Origin: Xanthobacter sp. NM-25
GTDB taxonomy: Bacteria > Pseudomonadota > Alphaproteobacteria > Rhizobiales > Xanthobacteraceae
Direction: 5' to 3'
Assembly (NCBI RefSeq): GCF_022138605.1
Contig: NZ_JACBFS010000001.1
Span: 186,001 to 250,000, forward strand
DNA: 64,000 bases
Part shown: positions 26,761-35,636 of the stretch, piece by piece
Position numbering within the stretch: position 1 is the stretch's first letter
Layout of the letters: each line of letters begins with the position of its first letter
Made by a program: the position numbers and the translations under genes
The notes under the pieces: generated by a model
Seen by the model: only the letters and a program-made list of their open reading frames with translations
Database searches by the model: none
What the model was told of the DNA's origin: nothing

Positions 26761-27741
26761 TCACAGGGCGATCCGGTGCCCCGCGGCCTTCCGCTGCGCC
26801 AGCAGGCACAGGTAGAGCGACGGCAGGGTGGCGCCGGCCAGCGCGGTGAGTTCGGCATGGTCATAGGGCGGCGACACCTCCACCACGTCGAAACCCTTGA
26901 AGTCGAGCCCGCCCAGCTGCCGCAGGCAGGCAATGACCTCGCGGCTGGTGAGGCCGCCGCAGACCGGCGTGCCGGTGCCCGGGGCGAACGCCGGATCCAG
27001 CGCGTCGATGTCGAAGGACAGATAGACCGGCGCCGACCCCACCCGCGCGGCAATCCGCGCGGCCAGGGCGGCCGGGCCGATCTCCCCCGCCGTCAGCGCG
27101 TCGATGATCTCGATGCCATAGGTTTCCGGCGCATGGGTGCGGATGCCCACCTGCACCGACCGATCGGTGCGGATCAGCCCGTCCTTCACCGCCCGGGTAA
27201 TCATGGTGCCGTGATCCACCCGGTCACCGCCGTCACCCCAGGTATCCTGGTGCGCATCGAACTGGATCAAGGCGACCGGCTCGCCGAGCCGCGCCACCAG
27301 CGCCTGCAACACCGGATAGGTGAGGAAGTGGTCACCGCCGAGGGTGATGAGGTGGCTGCCGCGGGCATAATGGGCCGCCGCCTGGCTGGCGATGGCCTGG
27401 GGAATGCCGGCGGGCAGGCCGTAATCGAACACGCAGTCGCCGCCATCGGCGACATCGAGGGTGGCGAAGGGATCGAGGCCGAAGGGATAGAAGGGGTCAC
27501 CATCGAGGATGGTGGAGGCGGCGCGGATGGCCCGCGGCCCAAACCGCGTGCCGGGGCGGTTCGACACTGCCACATCCAGCGGCACGCCCCACACCACCAC
27601 CTCGGCGCCGCCGCCATCGCGCGCGTAGCGCCGGCGCAGGAACGAGGTGACGCCGGAATAATTGGGCTCGGTGGACTGGCCATGGCGGAAGCTCGGATCC
27701 AGGGCCCGATCCACGGGACGCGGCAGAGATGATTCGGTCAT
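26761..27741 (-). CDS. speB: Agmatinase / ureohydrolase family enzyme
   Basis: Manganese ureohydrolase of 326 residues; agmatinase releases urea from agmatine to give putrescine. All metal-ligand motifs are seen: ITLGGDHFLTYP, IQFDAHQDTW and SFDIDALDPAFAPGTGTPVCGGL. A start at MTESSLPRP has GAGAGGTG a few bases upstream. DAHQDTW in place of the commoner DAHxDT leaves open guanidinobutyrase or another guanidino acid hydrolase. Confidence 0.85.
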   Translation of the reverse strand: MTESSLPRPVDRALDPSFRHGQSTEPNYSGVTSFLRRRYARDGGGAEVVVWGVPLDVAVSNRPGTRFGPRAIRAASTILDGDPFYPFGLDPFATLDVADGGDCVFDYGLPAGIPQAIASQAAAHYARGSHLITLGGDHFLTYPVLQALVARLGEPVALIQFDAHQDTWGDGGDRVDHGTMITRAVKDGLIRTDRSVQVGIRTHAPETYGIEIIDALTAGEIGPAALAARIAARVGSAPVYLSFDIDALDPAFAPGTGTPVCGGLTSREVIACLRQLGGLDFKGFDVVEVSPPYDHAELTALAGATLPSLYLCLLAQRKAAGHRIAL

Positions 27742-27953
27742 GCGGCACCTCTCGGCTCCTTCGGCCGGCGCGGGCATGATAGCGACCCGCCCCTCCAACG
27801 CCAGCGCCTTGAATCCGCGACCAGATCCACCTTGCGCCGGCCTCAGCGGATTTGAGGGTACACGCTCAACACACGGCCAGCTTGTGCCCCCTGGGATTTC
27901 ATGCATGACTAGTTGTTAGCCTCAGCCCTCCAGCCGAACCGTGGTTTTTCGGC

Positions 27954-29165
27954 ATGATCCTCCATGTCCCGACGCTTCTGATGACCGCGGCCGTGGTGTG
28001 TTGTCTGATTGCCGGCGTCCAGATGGTGTTGAAATACCGGACAAACGTGTCCGCGCTGGGCTATTGGGGAATTGCGAACGTCACCGGCGCAGCTGGCGCC
28101 TTGGTGCTGGCGCTGCGCGCCGACCTGCCCCTGGCCTTCGTGGTGGTGGTCGGCAACGGCCTGATCTATGTCTGGCTGGGCCTGCTGCTCACCGGCATCC
28201 GCGCGTTCGACGGCCAGCGCCCCCTGCTCGCCCTCTCCCTCGCGGCGGCCCTCGCCAGCACCGGCCTTCTGCTCATCTCCTACCTGATGGGCGACAATCT
28301 GGGGCAGCGCATCGTCATCGGCTCGCTGCTCATCGCCGTCTGGTGCGGCGTGGGCACGTGGATCATGCTCCAACGCCGGCCGGGCGAGATGCGCTCGCGG
28401 GCGCGGCTCACCTTCGCCCTGCTCCTGGTGCTGCTCAGCCTGTTCTATGTGGCGCGGGCGCTGGGCGTCGCCGTGGGCTGGATCATGCCCATGAATGCGT
28501 TGTCCGGGTCCGCCCAGGGCCTGGTGCTGCTCGCCTCCCTGGCCCTGGTGACGGGCTGGAACTTCGCCTCGCTCTATCTGGTGCTGGACCGGCTGGCCTC
28601 CCGCGACGACCTCACCGGCCTGCTCAATCGGCGCACCACCCTGTTGCAGGGGCGCCTGCTGCTGGAAGAGGCGCGCGCCCAGCGCCACCCCCTCTCAGTG
28701 CTGATGCTCGACCTCGACCACTTCAAGACGGTCAACGACCGCTTTGGCCACCAGGTGGGGGATGCGGTGCTGCGCCGGTTCGCCGAGGTCGCCCGCCAGA
28801 GCGTGCGGGCGCAGGATCTCATCGGCCGCATTGGCGGTGAGGAATTCTGCGTGGTGCTGCCGGGAGCCGACGGCAAGGCCGCACTGGAGATCGGCGAACG
28901 GCTGCGCACCACCGCCGAATCCGAGCTCTGGGAAGTGGATCAATGCGCCATCCGCGCGACGGTGACCGTCGGCGTTTCCACACTGGCAGCGGTGGCGCCC
29001 GATGATGCGCCATCCATCAGCGGCCTCATCAAGGAGGCGGACGACGCGCTCTATTATGCCAAGGCGGCGGGCCGGAACCGCGTGCTCAGCGCCGCCCGCC
29101 TGGCCGCCGGCCTCACCGCGTCCCTGAGCCTGTCCACGGTCGAGCGCCAGGCCGCCCGCGCCTGA
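27954..29165 (+). CDS. Membrane diguanylate cyclase (GGDEF)
   Basis: Predicted inner-membrane enzyme of 403 residues that makes cyclic di-GMP. About six hydrophobic segments fill residues 1-210 without a recognised sensor motif. The GGDEF domain follows (from DDLTGLLNRR at 218), with the intact A-site GGEEF at 294-298 and an RxxD inhibitory site at 285-288, five residues before it. An active, feedback-inhibited cyclase is therefore likely. It is divergent from the agmatinase-family gene; the 212 bases between contain no gene. Confidence 0.92.
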   Translation: MILHVPTLLMTAAVVCCLIAGVQMVLKYRTNVSALGYWGIANVTGAAGALVLALRADLPLAFVVVVGNGLIYVWLGLLLTGIRAFDGQRPLLALSLAAALASTGLLLISYLMGDNLGQRIVIGSLLIAVWCGVGTWIMLQRRPGEMRSRARLTFALLLVLLSLFYVARALGVAVGWIMPMNALSGSAQGLVLLASLALVTGWNFASLYLVLDRLASRDDLTGLLNRRTTLLQGRLLLEEARAQRHPLSVLMLDLDHFKTVNDRFGHQVGDAVLRRFAEVARQSVRAQDLIGRIGGEEFCVVLPGADGKAALEIGERLRTTAESELWEVDQCAIRATVTVGVSTLAAVAPDDAPSISGLIKEADDALYYAKAAGRNRVLSAARLAAGLTASLSLSTVERQAARA

Positions 29166-29305
29166 CGCCGCTCACCGAAGCGCGTCGAAGCCGGATGGAC
29201 AGGCCGTCGCCAGCAGCCGGTTCGCCCAAGGTCCGGCTTCCCTAAGCTTGCCAAGGGGCCGCCGGTCTTGCAGGCGTCGAAGCGACACGGCCGCCATGCG
29301 GGCCC

Positions 29306-31381
29306 TCACGGTTCGCGTCGCTGAAACGACAGCTCTCCCCGATAGACCTCTTCGCCCTCGGCCTCGAGGACGCCATCGGCGCCGACCGGCACCGTGATCA
29401 CCGACAGGTGCGCGCCCTCCATCGCCGGGACGCCCAGGGCGTGGACCAGATCGCTCTCCGCCGCCAGGCGGGCATTGAAGGTCCCCAGCAGATGGCGGCC
29501 GGCATCGCGGGTGCGCAGTTCCAGCCGGTAGACCTGCCCTGCCATGGCGGGAACGGCGCTGGCCTGCACCTCGAGCAGGCCCGCAGCCGGCTCCAGCCAC
29601 ACCCGCACCTCCGGCGCCCCGGACGGCGCCAGCACCGGCCGGAGGATCACCATGCGCGGCGCCGGATCGCCGCTCCAGCCCCCCTGGTGCATCATCACAT
29701 CGAGAGTGATCACCACCATCACCACGGCGGCGGCCGCCGCCAGCCCGCGCAGCGCCAGCCGCCGCGACGGCCCATCGCCGCCCCTGGCGGGACGGCCCCG
29801 CAGGGCCCGCCGAGCCTGGTCGAAAGCGACCGCCGCCCGGGCGCCCAAGGCCGCTCCCACGCCCGATTTGGTCACAGCCTCGGCGGCACTTTTGGCAGCA
29901 CCATCGTCCTCAATCTTGGTTGCGGCGCCGGCTACCGCGTCGACCTCCGCCTTCGCCGCCCCCTGCTCCGCCGCGGGCGCGGCGTCGCCCGGCATCGGCC
30001 CCGAGGGCGCGTCCGTGCCCTCACCATGCCAAGGGGAGAGCGACGACGCAGCGCTGACCGAGACGGTCGCCGCGCCGCCCTCCGTCCCGGTGGCCGGGGC
30101 CACGCCATCGGCCACACGCACCGCCCCCCCGCCTTCAGACACGGGCGCGATCTCCGGCCCGACGGCGGCCGGCGGCGACACGGGCGCTCCATCGCCAGGG
30201 AGAGCGGCAGTTGCGGCGGCAGTTACGGCCGCACTTGCGGCGGAGGTGCCGCCTCCATGGTGCGGCAGCGGGGGCGCAGGCGCAGAAAGGCCCTGGCCTG
30301 GAACCGGCGCATGCAGGGGCGGCGACGGATCATCGACCGCCGCCCCCTCTGCCGCCGCCCCGGCTCCGTCCGGCCCCACGGGCGCCTCGGGACGCGGCGC
30401 CTCCGGACGCTCGGCGGCAGAGCCTGCGTCCACCAGCGACGGCCGGGTGGGGCCCAAGGCGCCGGGAGGCGCGCCCTCCGGCGCCGGCGTCTCCGGACTC
30501 CCTTCAACCACAGGGCCCGGCGCGGCGGCTTCAACGGCCTCGCCTGCAACAGGCTGTTCCCGTGCGCCCCCCTCAGCGCCACCCGAGCGTTCAGGAGCGG
30601 CAAGAACCGCCGTCTGTTGTAAGCCCTGCTCTCGCCGCGCCTCCCCTTGCCCGCTCGCCTCTTGCGCGACGCTCTCTTGCATCTCCGAACCGCCGGGCGT
30701 CGTGCCAGCGTCCGCAGGCGTCTCAAGGGGGACATCCTCGGCCGGCGACAGGTCGGGGGCATCCTCAGGCCATGGCTCGGAAGCGGACGGTGTTTCGGCG
30801 CCCTCCAGGGGTGGCGGAGAATGGGGGATGCGATCGTCTGGCGGCGCATCCGCCGCCAACGCAGCGGCCAGCCGCCGGCGCAGCGCCCGGGGTGGCTCCA
30901 CGCGGGCCGCTTCCCGCGGCAGCGCGCTGGCCGGAACCTTCTGCGCGCCCCCCAGCCGCGCCCGCAGCATGCGCGTGAGGCCCCGCGCGCCGGCGGGCGG
31001 TGGCGCGGCCGGCGGCGACGCCGGAACGGCCGGTCGCCCGGCCAGCCCGCGCCGCGAGACCGTGCCGGAGCGCGCGCCCGTCTCCGCCCCCGTCTCCACC
31101 CCGATGCCGCCGCCTGTCGCCGGAGGCGGCGCGGAGGCGGGCGCGGCGCCTCGGCCGGCCTGCTGCGCCCGGGCCAGATCCTGGGCGATGGCGTTCCAGA
31201 TGGCCGGCGGCGGCGCGATGGGGGAGATCAATTCATGCAGGGGCGCCAGATCCCGCTCCCAGCGCCGCACCAGGCGCGCGAAGTCGGGATCGCGCTGCAG
31301 GCGGGCCCGCGCCTGGGCCCGTTCCGGTGCCTCCAGCGTCCCGATCACCAGTTCGGCGGCCAGAAGATCGTCGGCGGTCAT
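29306..31381 (-). CDS. RskA-like anti-sigma factor with giant low-complexity linker
   Basis: Predicted membrane anti-sigma factor of 691 residues, about three times the usual RskA length. The N-terminal 72 residues resemble an RskA-type anti-sigma domain (LLAAELVIGTLEAPERAQARARLQ, VRRWERDLAPLHEL). From about 73 to 540 the chain is Ala/Pro/Gly/Glu-rich, without cysteine and without visible domains. A TM helix lies near 545-565, then a C-terminal RskA domain (VWLEPAAGLLEV, GQVYRLELR, MEGAHLSVITVPVG). Its ATG overlaps the sigma factor stop (ATGA), so they are coupled. The linker may span the cytoplasm or be a protease target; this is inference. Confidence 0.82.
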   Translation of the reverse strand: MTADDLLAAELVIGTLEAPERAQARARLQRDPDFARLVRRWERDLAPLHELISPIAPPPAIWNAIAQDLARAQQAGRGAAPASAPPPATGGGIGVETGAETGARSGTVSRRGLAGRPAVPASPPAAPPPAGARGLTRMLRARLGGAQKVPASALPREAARVEPPRALRRRLAAALAADAPPDDRIPHSPPPLEGAETPSASEPWPEDAPDLSPAEDVPLETPADAGTTPGGSEMQESVAQEASGQGEARREQGLQQTAVLAAPERSGGAEGGAREQPVAGEAVEAAAPGPVVEGSPETPAPEGAPPGALGPTRPSLVDAGSAAERPEAPRPEAPVGPDGAGAAAEGAAVDDPSPPLHAPVPGQGLSAPAPPLPHHGGGTSAASAAVTAAATAALPGDGAPVSPPAAVGPEIAPVSEGGGAVRVADGVAPATGTEGGAATVSVSAASSLSPWHGEGTDAPSGPMPGDAAPAAEQGAAKAEVDAVAGAATKIEDDGAAKSAAEAVTKSGVGAALGARAAVAFDQARRALRGRPARGGDGPSRRLALRGLAAAAAVVMVVITLDVMMHQGGWSGDPAPRMVILRPVLAPSGAPEVRVWLEPAAGLLEVQASAVPAMAGQVYRLELRTRDAGRHLLGTFNARLAAESDLVHALGVPAMEGAHLSVITVPVGADGVLEAEGEEVYRGELSFQRREP

Positions 31382-31917
31382 GTGGGACGTCGCAGATGCG
31401 CGGCGATTTCCTGCGCGCTGCGCGCCAGCCAAGCCCTCACGCCCGTATCGGGAATATCGAAATAGACGCCGAGCGCATCGCGGGTCCAGCCGTCATAATA
31501 AGCGAGCAGCACCATGCGCCGACGCTCCTCCGACAGGAGCCCCAGGGCCGCCAGCACCCGCATGAGCGCCGGGCTGCGACCGGACAGGGCCAGAGGATCG
31601 GCCGCCGCGCGCCCCACCTGGAACGGCTCCCACGCATCCGGGCCACCGCGCGCCCGCACCGCATCGAGCGAGGCCGCCCGAGCCATCGCGGTCATGGCGC
31701 CGAGGGGCGCCTTCTCCCGCGACAGGCGCGCCGCTTCCACGAAGATCTGCCCATAGGCGCGCCGCAACACCTCTGAGGCGAGCCCCGGCTGGCGCACCAG
31801 GCGCAGCACCAGCCCGTACAGCTTCGGGCTGGACAGCTCATAAAGGCGTTCGCATGCGCTCAGATCACCCGCGGCAATGGCCGCCAGGAGGCCGCGCAAC
31901 TCGCGATGCGGCGTCAC
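31378..31917 (-). CDS. ECF sigma factor (SigK-like)
   Basis: A 179-residue extracytoplasmic-function sigma factor. Region 2 lies at about 10-75 (LRGLLAAIAAGDLSACERLYELSSPKLYGLVLRL) and region 4 near 115-170 (LGLLSEERRRMVLLAYYDGWTRDALGVYFDIPDTGVRAWLARSAQEI). A GTG start at 31917 is preferred because a strong GGAGGG lies nine bases before it; a start 15 codons upstream is possible. It is translationally coupled to the membrane anti-sigma factor, so it is held inactive until a signal releases it. Confidence 0.88.
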   Translation of the reverse strand: MTPHRELRGLLAAIAAGDLSACERLYELSSPKLYGLVLRLVRQPGLASEVLRRAYGQIFVEAARLSREKAPLGAMTAMARAASLDAVRARGGPDAWEPFQVGRAAADPLALSGRSPALMRVLAALGLLSEERRRMVLLAYYDGWTRDALGVYFDIPDTGVRAWLARSAQEIAAHLRRPT

Positions 31918-31990
31918 CCGTTTGATCCCTCCCCTCCCGGACACGCCGGATCCCCGCGCCATTCAAACGCAGGCTGCGGGCGGGAGACCA

Positions 31991-32027
31991 CAAAAAAACA
32001 TGCTGCAGCGCACCGCGCTGCAGCATG
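31991..32027 (-). terminator. Intrinsic terminator of fliJ
   Basis: A perfect 13-bp inverted repeat (31999-32011 with 32015-32027) with a 3-base loop. On the minus strand it is followed by a run of seven T. It lies just after the stop of the FliJ-like gene and is the strongest terminator in the window. Confidence 0.93.
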
Positions 32028-32072
32028 CTACCTCAGAACCTCTGAATTTCGCGCGCGCAGCCCGCTCGGCGC

Positions 32073-32468
32073 TCAATGGCGCGGCATATCCAGCGGCCGC
32101 CAGGCGCCACGGGTGGCGCCCAATTCCGGCTTCGCGGTGCGATCGAGGCTGTCGGCGGCTTCCGCCAGCACGAGCTCCGCCTCGGCCTCGGCCAGGGTCT
32201 TGGCGGCGGCATCGCGCTGGGCGACGAGGTCATCCACCGAGCGTCGCAGGTTGTCGCGCCGCCCGCGCGAGGCCAGGGCCAGCGGGGAATAGGCGAAGTG
32301 ATTGGGGTCGTTGACGCCGGTGCGTCCTTCCTCGGCGGCGATATCGCGATCGAGTTCCACGGCCATCCGCTCGAAATCGGCGATCATCGTGTCGATCTGC
32401 GCCACCCGCCGGCGCATGTCGTCGATCTGAAACTTCTTGGCGCGGATCAAGGGCTCTCGCGACTTCAT
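32073..32468 (-). CDS. fliJ: FliJ-family flagellar export chaperone
   Basis: A 131-residue, mostly alpha-helical coiled-coil protein resembling the FliJ proteins that lie beside ctrA in alphaproteobacteria. FliJ stimulates the FliI export ATPase of the flagellar type III machinery. Conserved stretches are MKSREPLIRAKKFQIDDMRRRVAQIDTMI, LDRDIAAEEGRTGVNDPNHFAYSPLA and RRDNLRRSVDDLVAQRD. ATG 32468 has GGAG nine bases upstream; ATG 32474 is an alternative. It is divergent from ctrA and ends at a strong terminator. Confidence 0.8.
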   Translation of the reverse strand: MKSREPLIRAKKFQIDDMRRRVAQIDTMIADFERMAVELDRDIAAEEGRTGVNDPNHFAYSPLALASRGRRDNLRRSVDDLVAQRDAAAKTLAEAEAELVLAEAADSLDRTAKPELGATRGAWRPLDMPRH

Positions 32469-32920
32469 CGCCATCAACTCCGGTACGCAAAGGGCAATGT
32501 CGGCCGAGCACCCCCGGCCACTCAACGCCGCCACAATGGCGTCTCACGGTTGCCCCTTTCTTACCGCCGCGCAGGAAGCTGGAGAAAAATACAACGAACC
32601 TGAAGCTCAGAAACCAATCGTTTACCGCCTTCGTTAATCATGAGGCTACGGTTCGAGCGACGCGCAAAAAGTGCCCGCTCGAAGGTCGACGAAAGGTATC
32701 GAGAAACGGGTGAACGCGGCGCGCGCCGGCGGAAAAACAGTTAAGTGCTTGGTGGAGATTCAGTCTTCCGAACCGTGCACAAATGTTTTCCCACAAGGGC
32801 TTGTCCGAGAGAATCAGGGTCTGCTACTGATTCTTCACACGTAGCGCGAATCACCCCGTCGGCCGAGCAACGAAAGTCGGCAGCGCCGCCTTTCGGGTAG
32901 TTGCGAGGAAAGGGATTGCC
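32469..32920. promoter_or_regulatory. ctrA upstream region with four GANTC methylation sites
   Basis: A 452-base gene-free interval between divergent fliJ and ctrA. Four GANTC sites, the target of the CcrM methyltransferase, lie within 96 bases at 32757-32761, 32811-32815, 32829-32833 and 32848-32852, close to the likely ctrA promoter. In Caulobacter a GANTC in the ctrA P1 promoter couples transcription to the replication-dependent methylation state. TTAA words occur (cgttaatc near 32632-32640, agttaag near 32739-32745), but no exact TTAA-N7-TTAA CtrA box was found. Confidence 0.6.
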
Positions 32921-33622
32921 ATGCGCGTCTTGCTCATCGAAGACGATAGTGCAACGGCCAAGGGCATCGAATTGATGCTTAAGACCGAAAACTTCAACGT
33001 CTATACGACGAGTTTCGGTGAAGAAGGCGTCGATCTCGGCAAGGTTTACGAGTACGACATCATCCTTCTCGACCTGAACTTGCCGGATATGTCCGGGTTC
33101 GAGGTGCTGCGCTCGCTGCGCGTCGCCAAGGTCAAGACCCCCATCCTGATCCTCTCGGGCCTCGCCAACACCGAGGACAAGGTGAAGGGCTTCGGCTTCG
33201 GCGCCGATGACTACCTCACCAAGCCCTTCCACAAGGACGAGATGGTGGCGCGCATCCATGCCATCGTCCGCCGATCCAAGGGCCATGCCCAGTCGGTGAT
33301 CCAGACCGGCGACCTGGTGGTCAACCTCGACACCAAGACGGTGGAGGTGGAAGGCAACCGGGTGCACCTCACCGGCAAGGAATACCAGATGCTGGAGCTG
33401 CTTTCGCTCCGCAAGGGCACCACCCTCACCAAGGAGATGTTCCTCAATCATCTCTATGGGGGCATGGACGAGCCGGAACTGAAGATCATCGACGTGTTCA
33501 TCTGCAAGCTGCGCAAGAAGCTGGCGAACGCATCGGCCGGCAAGAACTACATCGAGACCGTCTGGGGCCGCGGCTATGTGCTGCGCGAGCCCGTGCTGGG
33601 CGCCGAGCGGATGGCCGTCTAG
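32921..33622 (+). CDS. ctrA: Cell-cycle master response regulator CtrA
   Basis: OmpR-type response regulator controlling the alphaproteobacterial cell cycle, flagellar genes and, in many species, replication. The 233-residue protein has a receiver domain with the acidic pair ED at 7-8, phospho-acceptor Asp51 in IILLDLNLPDMSG, the conserved Lys in YLTKPFHKDEM and a C-terminal winged helix (LTGKEYQMLELLSLRKGTTLTKEMFLNHLYGG; KIIDVFICKLRKKL; YIETVWGRGYVLRE). Length and sequence match CtrA closely. The phosphotransferase ChpT that feeds it is encoded next door. GAGGAAAGG stands before the ATG. Confidence 0.97.
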   Translation: MRVLLIEDDSATAKGIELMLKTENFNVYTTSFGEEGVDLGKVYEYDIILLDLNLPDMSGFEVLRSLRVAKVKTPILILSGLANTEDKVKGFGFGADDYLTKPFHKDEMVARIHAIVRRSKGHAQSVIQTGDLVVNLDTKTVEVEGNRVHLTGKEYQMLELLSLRKGTTLTKEMFLNHLYGGMDEPELKIIDVFICKLRKKLANASAGKNYIETVWGRGYVLREPVLGAERMAV

Positions 33623-33668
33623 GCCACCCCTTCGCCCGCGACCGCCGATCCCACGCCTCGCAGTGAGG

Positions 33669-33696
33669 ATGCCCCGCCGTTCGGTGGGGCATTTTG
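33669..33696 (+). terminator. Intrinsic terminator of ctrA
   Basis: A 10-bp stem (33669-33678 with 33683-33692, one G-T pair) with a gttc loop and a following T-rich tract, 47 bases after the ctrA stop. It also separates ctrA from the convergent chpT. Confidence 0.88.
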
Positions 33697-33741
33697 CTTT
33701 GGGGCCGCCATCGGCTCGCCCCATCGCCGGTTGAAGCGCGT

Positions 33742-34434
33742 TCAGGCCGGCCGGGCGGTGAGGGTCACGAGATCCCCATCCTGGGCGAAGCTCACCGTGA
33801 CGCCGCAGGCGCGCGCCAGCAGGCCGGCATAGAACGGCTGCACCACATGGGCATCGAGCCCGCCGGCCGGCGCCACGCCGGCGATCAGCGCCTCGACGCC
33901 GGCGGGGATGCGGGCGCTGGTGCCCCGCGCCGCGAGCTCGAACCCCATGGCCTCGCCACTGCCCAGCGGCGACACCGTCATGAGCCCGCCGCGCGGAATG
34001 GTGGTGGTGGAGATCAGCACCAGGTTCAGGAGCAGCTTGACCTTGTTCTTGGCCTGGAACTCGCGGGGCAGGCGCCAGTCGATCTTGGTGCGATCGTCCT
34101 CGATCATGCCGCGGACCACCTGCTCGGCATCGCCGAGATCGAGCTGCGCCCCGGCCGACCCGGCGGCGCCGAACGCCAGCCGGGTGAACTGGAGCCGCGC
34201 CGAGGCCTGGCGGGAACTCTTGGCGATGAGATCGAGCGCCACCTCGCGCATGTCGGCGGCGCCTTCGTCCTCCAGCACCTCGATGCCGTTGACCACCGCG
34301 CCCACCGGGCTGATGACATCGTGGCACACCCGCGAGCACAGCAAGGCCGCGAGATCGAGGGCGGAAATGACGGCGGCGTCGGCGGCCGGGGAGAGGATCG
34401 GGGCGAGCGCGTCGAATTTGGGCGCGTCGGACAT
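33742..34434 (-). CDS. chpT: Histidine phosphotransferase ChpT
   Basis: Passes phosphate from the CckA hybrid kinase to CtrA and CpdR. The 230-residue protein has a dimerisation helix with the phospho-accepting His38 in LLCSRVCHDVISPVGAVVNGIEVLEDE. A degenerate kinase-like C-terminal domain follows (VKLLLNLVLISTTTIPRGG, GFELAARGTSARIPAG, PFYAGLLARACGVTVSF), which does not bind ATP in the known family member. The start MSDAPKFDALAP is supported by GGAAG upstream. It is convergent with ctrA, a conserved neighbourhood. Confidence 0.93.
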   Translation of the reverse strand: MSDAPKFDALAPILSPAADAAVISALDLAALLCSRVCHDVISPVGAVVNGIEVLEDEGAADMREVALDLIAKSSRQASARLQFTRLAFGAAGSAGAQLDLGDAEQVVRGMIEDDRTKIDWRLPREFQAKNKVKLLLNLVLISTTTIPRGGLMTVSPLGSGEAMGFELAARGTSARIPAGVEALIAGVAPAGGLDAHVVQPFYAGLLARACGVTVSFAQDGDLVTLTARPA

Positions 34435-34616
34435 GGGTCGGGCTTCCGGGCGTGCTGTGATCCCGCCATCGCGGCCGCCGCGCCGCCACCGTGGGCCGGC
34501 CCGTGGCTGCGGGGGAGACCGCATGGTGCAGGGTCGGCTCTGATACACCCGGGGACGGCCCCCTCACAAGCGTCGCCGCCATCGACAGGCCCGGCGCGAG
34601 CGGATATGACCCGGCC

Positions 34617-35456
34617 ATGACCAGCACGTTCCCGCGCGCGCCCGCGCCCACCGACGCGCCCCTCCTCGCCGGCCTCGCCGCCGCCGCGCTGGCGGCGGGC
34701 GTCGCCATCCGCCGCATCGAAGCTCAGGGCATTGAGGCCCATGCCAAGGCGGATCTGAGCCCCGTCACCGCCGCCGACGAAGCCGCCGAGCTCATCATCT
34801 GCGCCGCCCTGGCGGAGCTGCTGCCCGGCGTGCCGGTGGTGGCCGAGGAGGCCATGTCCGCCGGCGCCCATGTGGACTGCGGCAACCGCTTCCTGCTGGT
34901 GGACCCGCTGGATGGCACCCGCGAGTTCATCTCCGGCAATGGCGAGTACACCGTCAATATCGCGCTCGTGGAAGACGGCACGCCGGTGCTCGGTGTGGTC
35001 TATGCGCCGGCCCGGGCGACCCTGTTCGCGGGCCGCCCGGGCGCGGCCTTCCGCGCCATCCGTGCGCCGGGCGCGGCGGTGAATGCGCAGGACTGGGAGT
35101 CCATCTCCTGCCGCCCCCTGCCCTCGGGCCCCATGGTGATCGCCGCCAGCCGCTCCCATGGCGACCCGGCCACCGATGCGCTCATCGCCCGCTATGACGT
35201 GGCCGAGCGCATCTCGGCCGGCTCGGCGCTGAAGTTCGGCCTGCTGGCGGAAGGCTTGGTTGATCTCTACCCCCGCCTGGGCACGGTGATGGAATGGGAT
35301 TGCGCCGCCGGGCATGCGGTGATCAACGCCGCAGGCGGCCGCGTCACCCGGCCGGACGGCAGCCCCCTCACCTATGGGCATGCGAATGCCGGCTTCAAGG
35401 TGCATGGCTTCCTCGCCTGGGGCGCCGGTCAGCCTCCAGCGCCGAAGGCGGGGTGA
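34617..35456 (+). CDS. cysQ: 3'(2'),5'-bisphosphate nucleotidase CysQ
   Basis: Inositol-monophosphatase-fold enzyme that hydrolyses 3'-phosphoadenosine-5'-phosphate, a by-product of sulfate assimilation. The 279-residue protein has the metal-binding EE at 77-78, DPLDGT at 96-101 followed by REF, and a C-terminal WDCAAGHAVINAAGG. LSPVTAADEAAE near 48-60 is typical of CysQ. It is divergent from chpT, with about 180 bases between them. The other sulfur gene in the window, cysE, is not adjacent. Confidence 0.93.
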   Translation: MTSTFPRAPAPTDAPLLAGLAAAALAAGVAIRRIEAQGIEAHAKADLSPVTAADEAAELIICAALAELLPGVPVVAEEAMSAGAHVDCGNRFLLVDPLDGTREFISGNGEYTVNIALVEDGTPVLGVVYAPARATLFAGRPGAAFRAIRAPGAAVNAQDWESISCRPLPSGPMVIAASRSHGDPATDALIARYDVAERISAGSALKFGLLAEGLVDLYPRLGTVMEWDCAAGHAVINAAGGRVTRPDGSPLTYGHANAGFKVHGFLAWGAGQPPAPKAG

Positions 35457-35636
35457 TCGCAGAGCGGAGACCGCACACCGGTCGTCGCCACCGGTTAACC
35501 CGACACTAAGCCCCGGTGCGGAAGCTCGGGCGCAGACCGGCTGCCGGCCGCGCCTTTCCCAGGTCACACTGCTGGCCATAATCGAAGGCGCGATTCGCGG
35601 CCTTTGCCGTTTCCGAAGCCCATTGCGAGATCCCCC

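Noticed and set aside
29544..31565. A 673-codon plus-strand frame opposite the anti-sigma gene
   Set aside because: It is a low-complexity Ala/Pro/Ser/Arg shadow of the anti-sigma linker; the minus strand has coherent end domains and an ATGA link to the sigma gene.
32741..34717. A long minus-strand frame opposite ctrA and running into chpT
   Set aside because: Shadow of ctrA; its upstream end is a wrong-frame reading of chpT.
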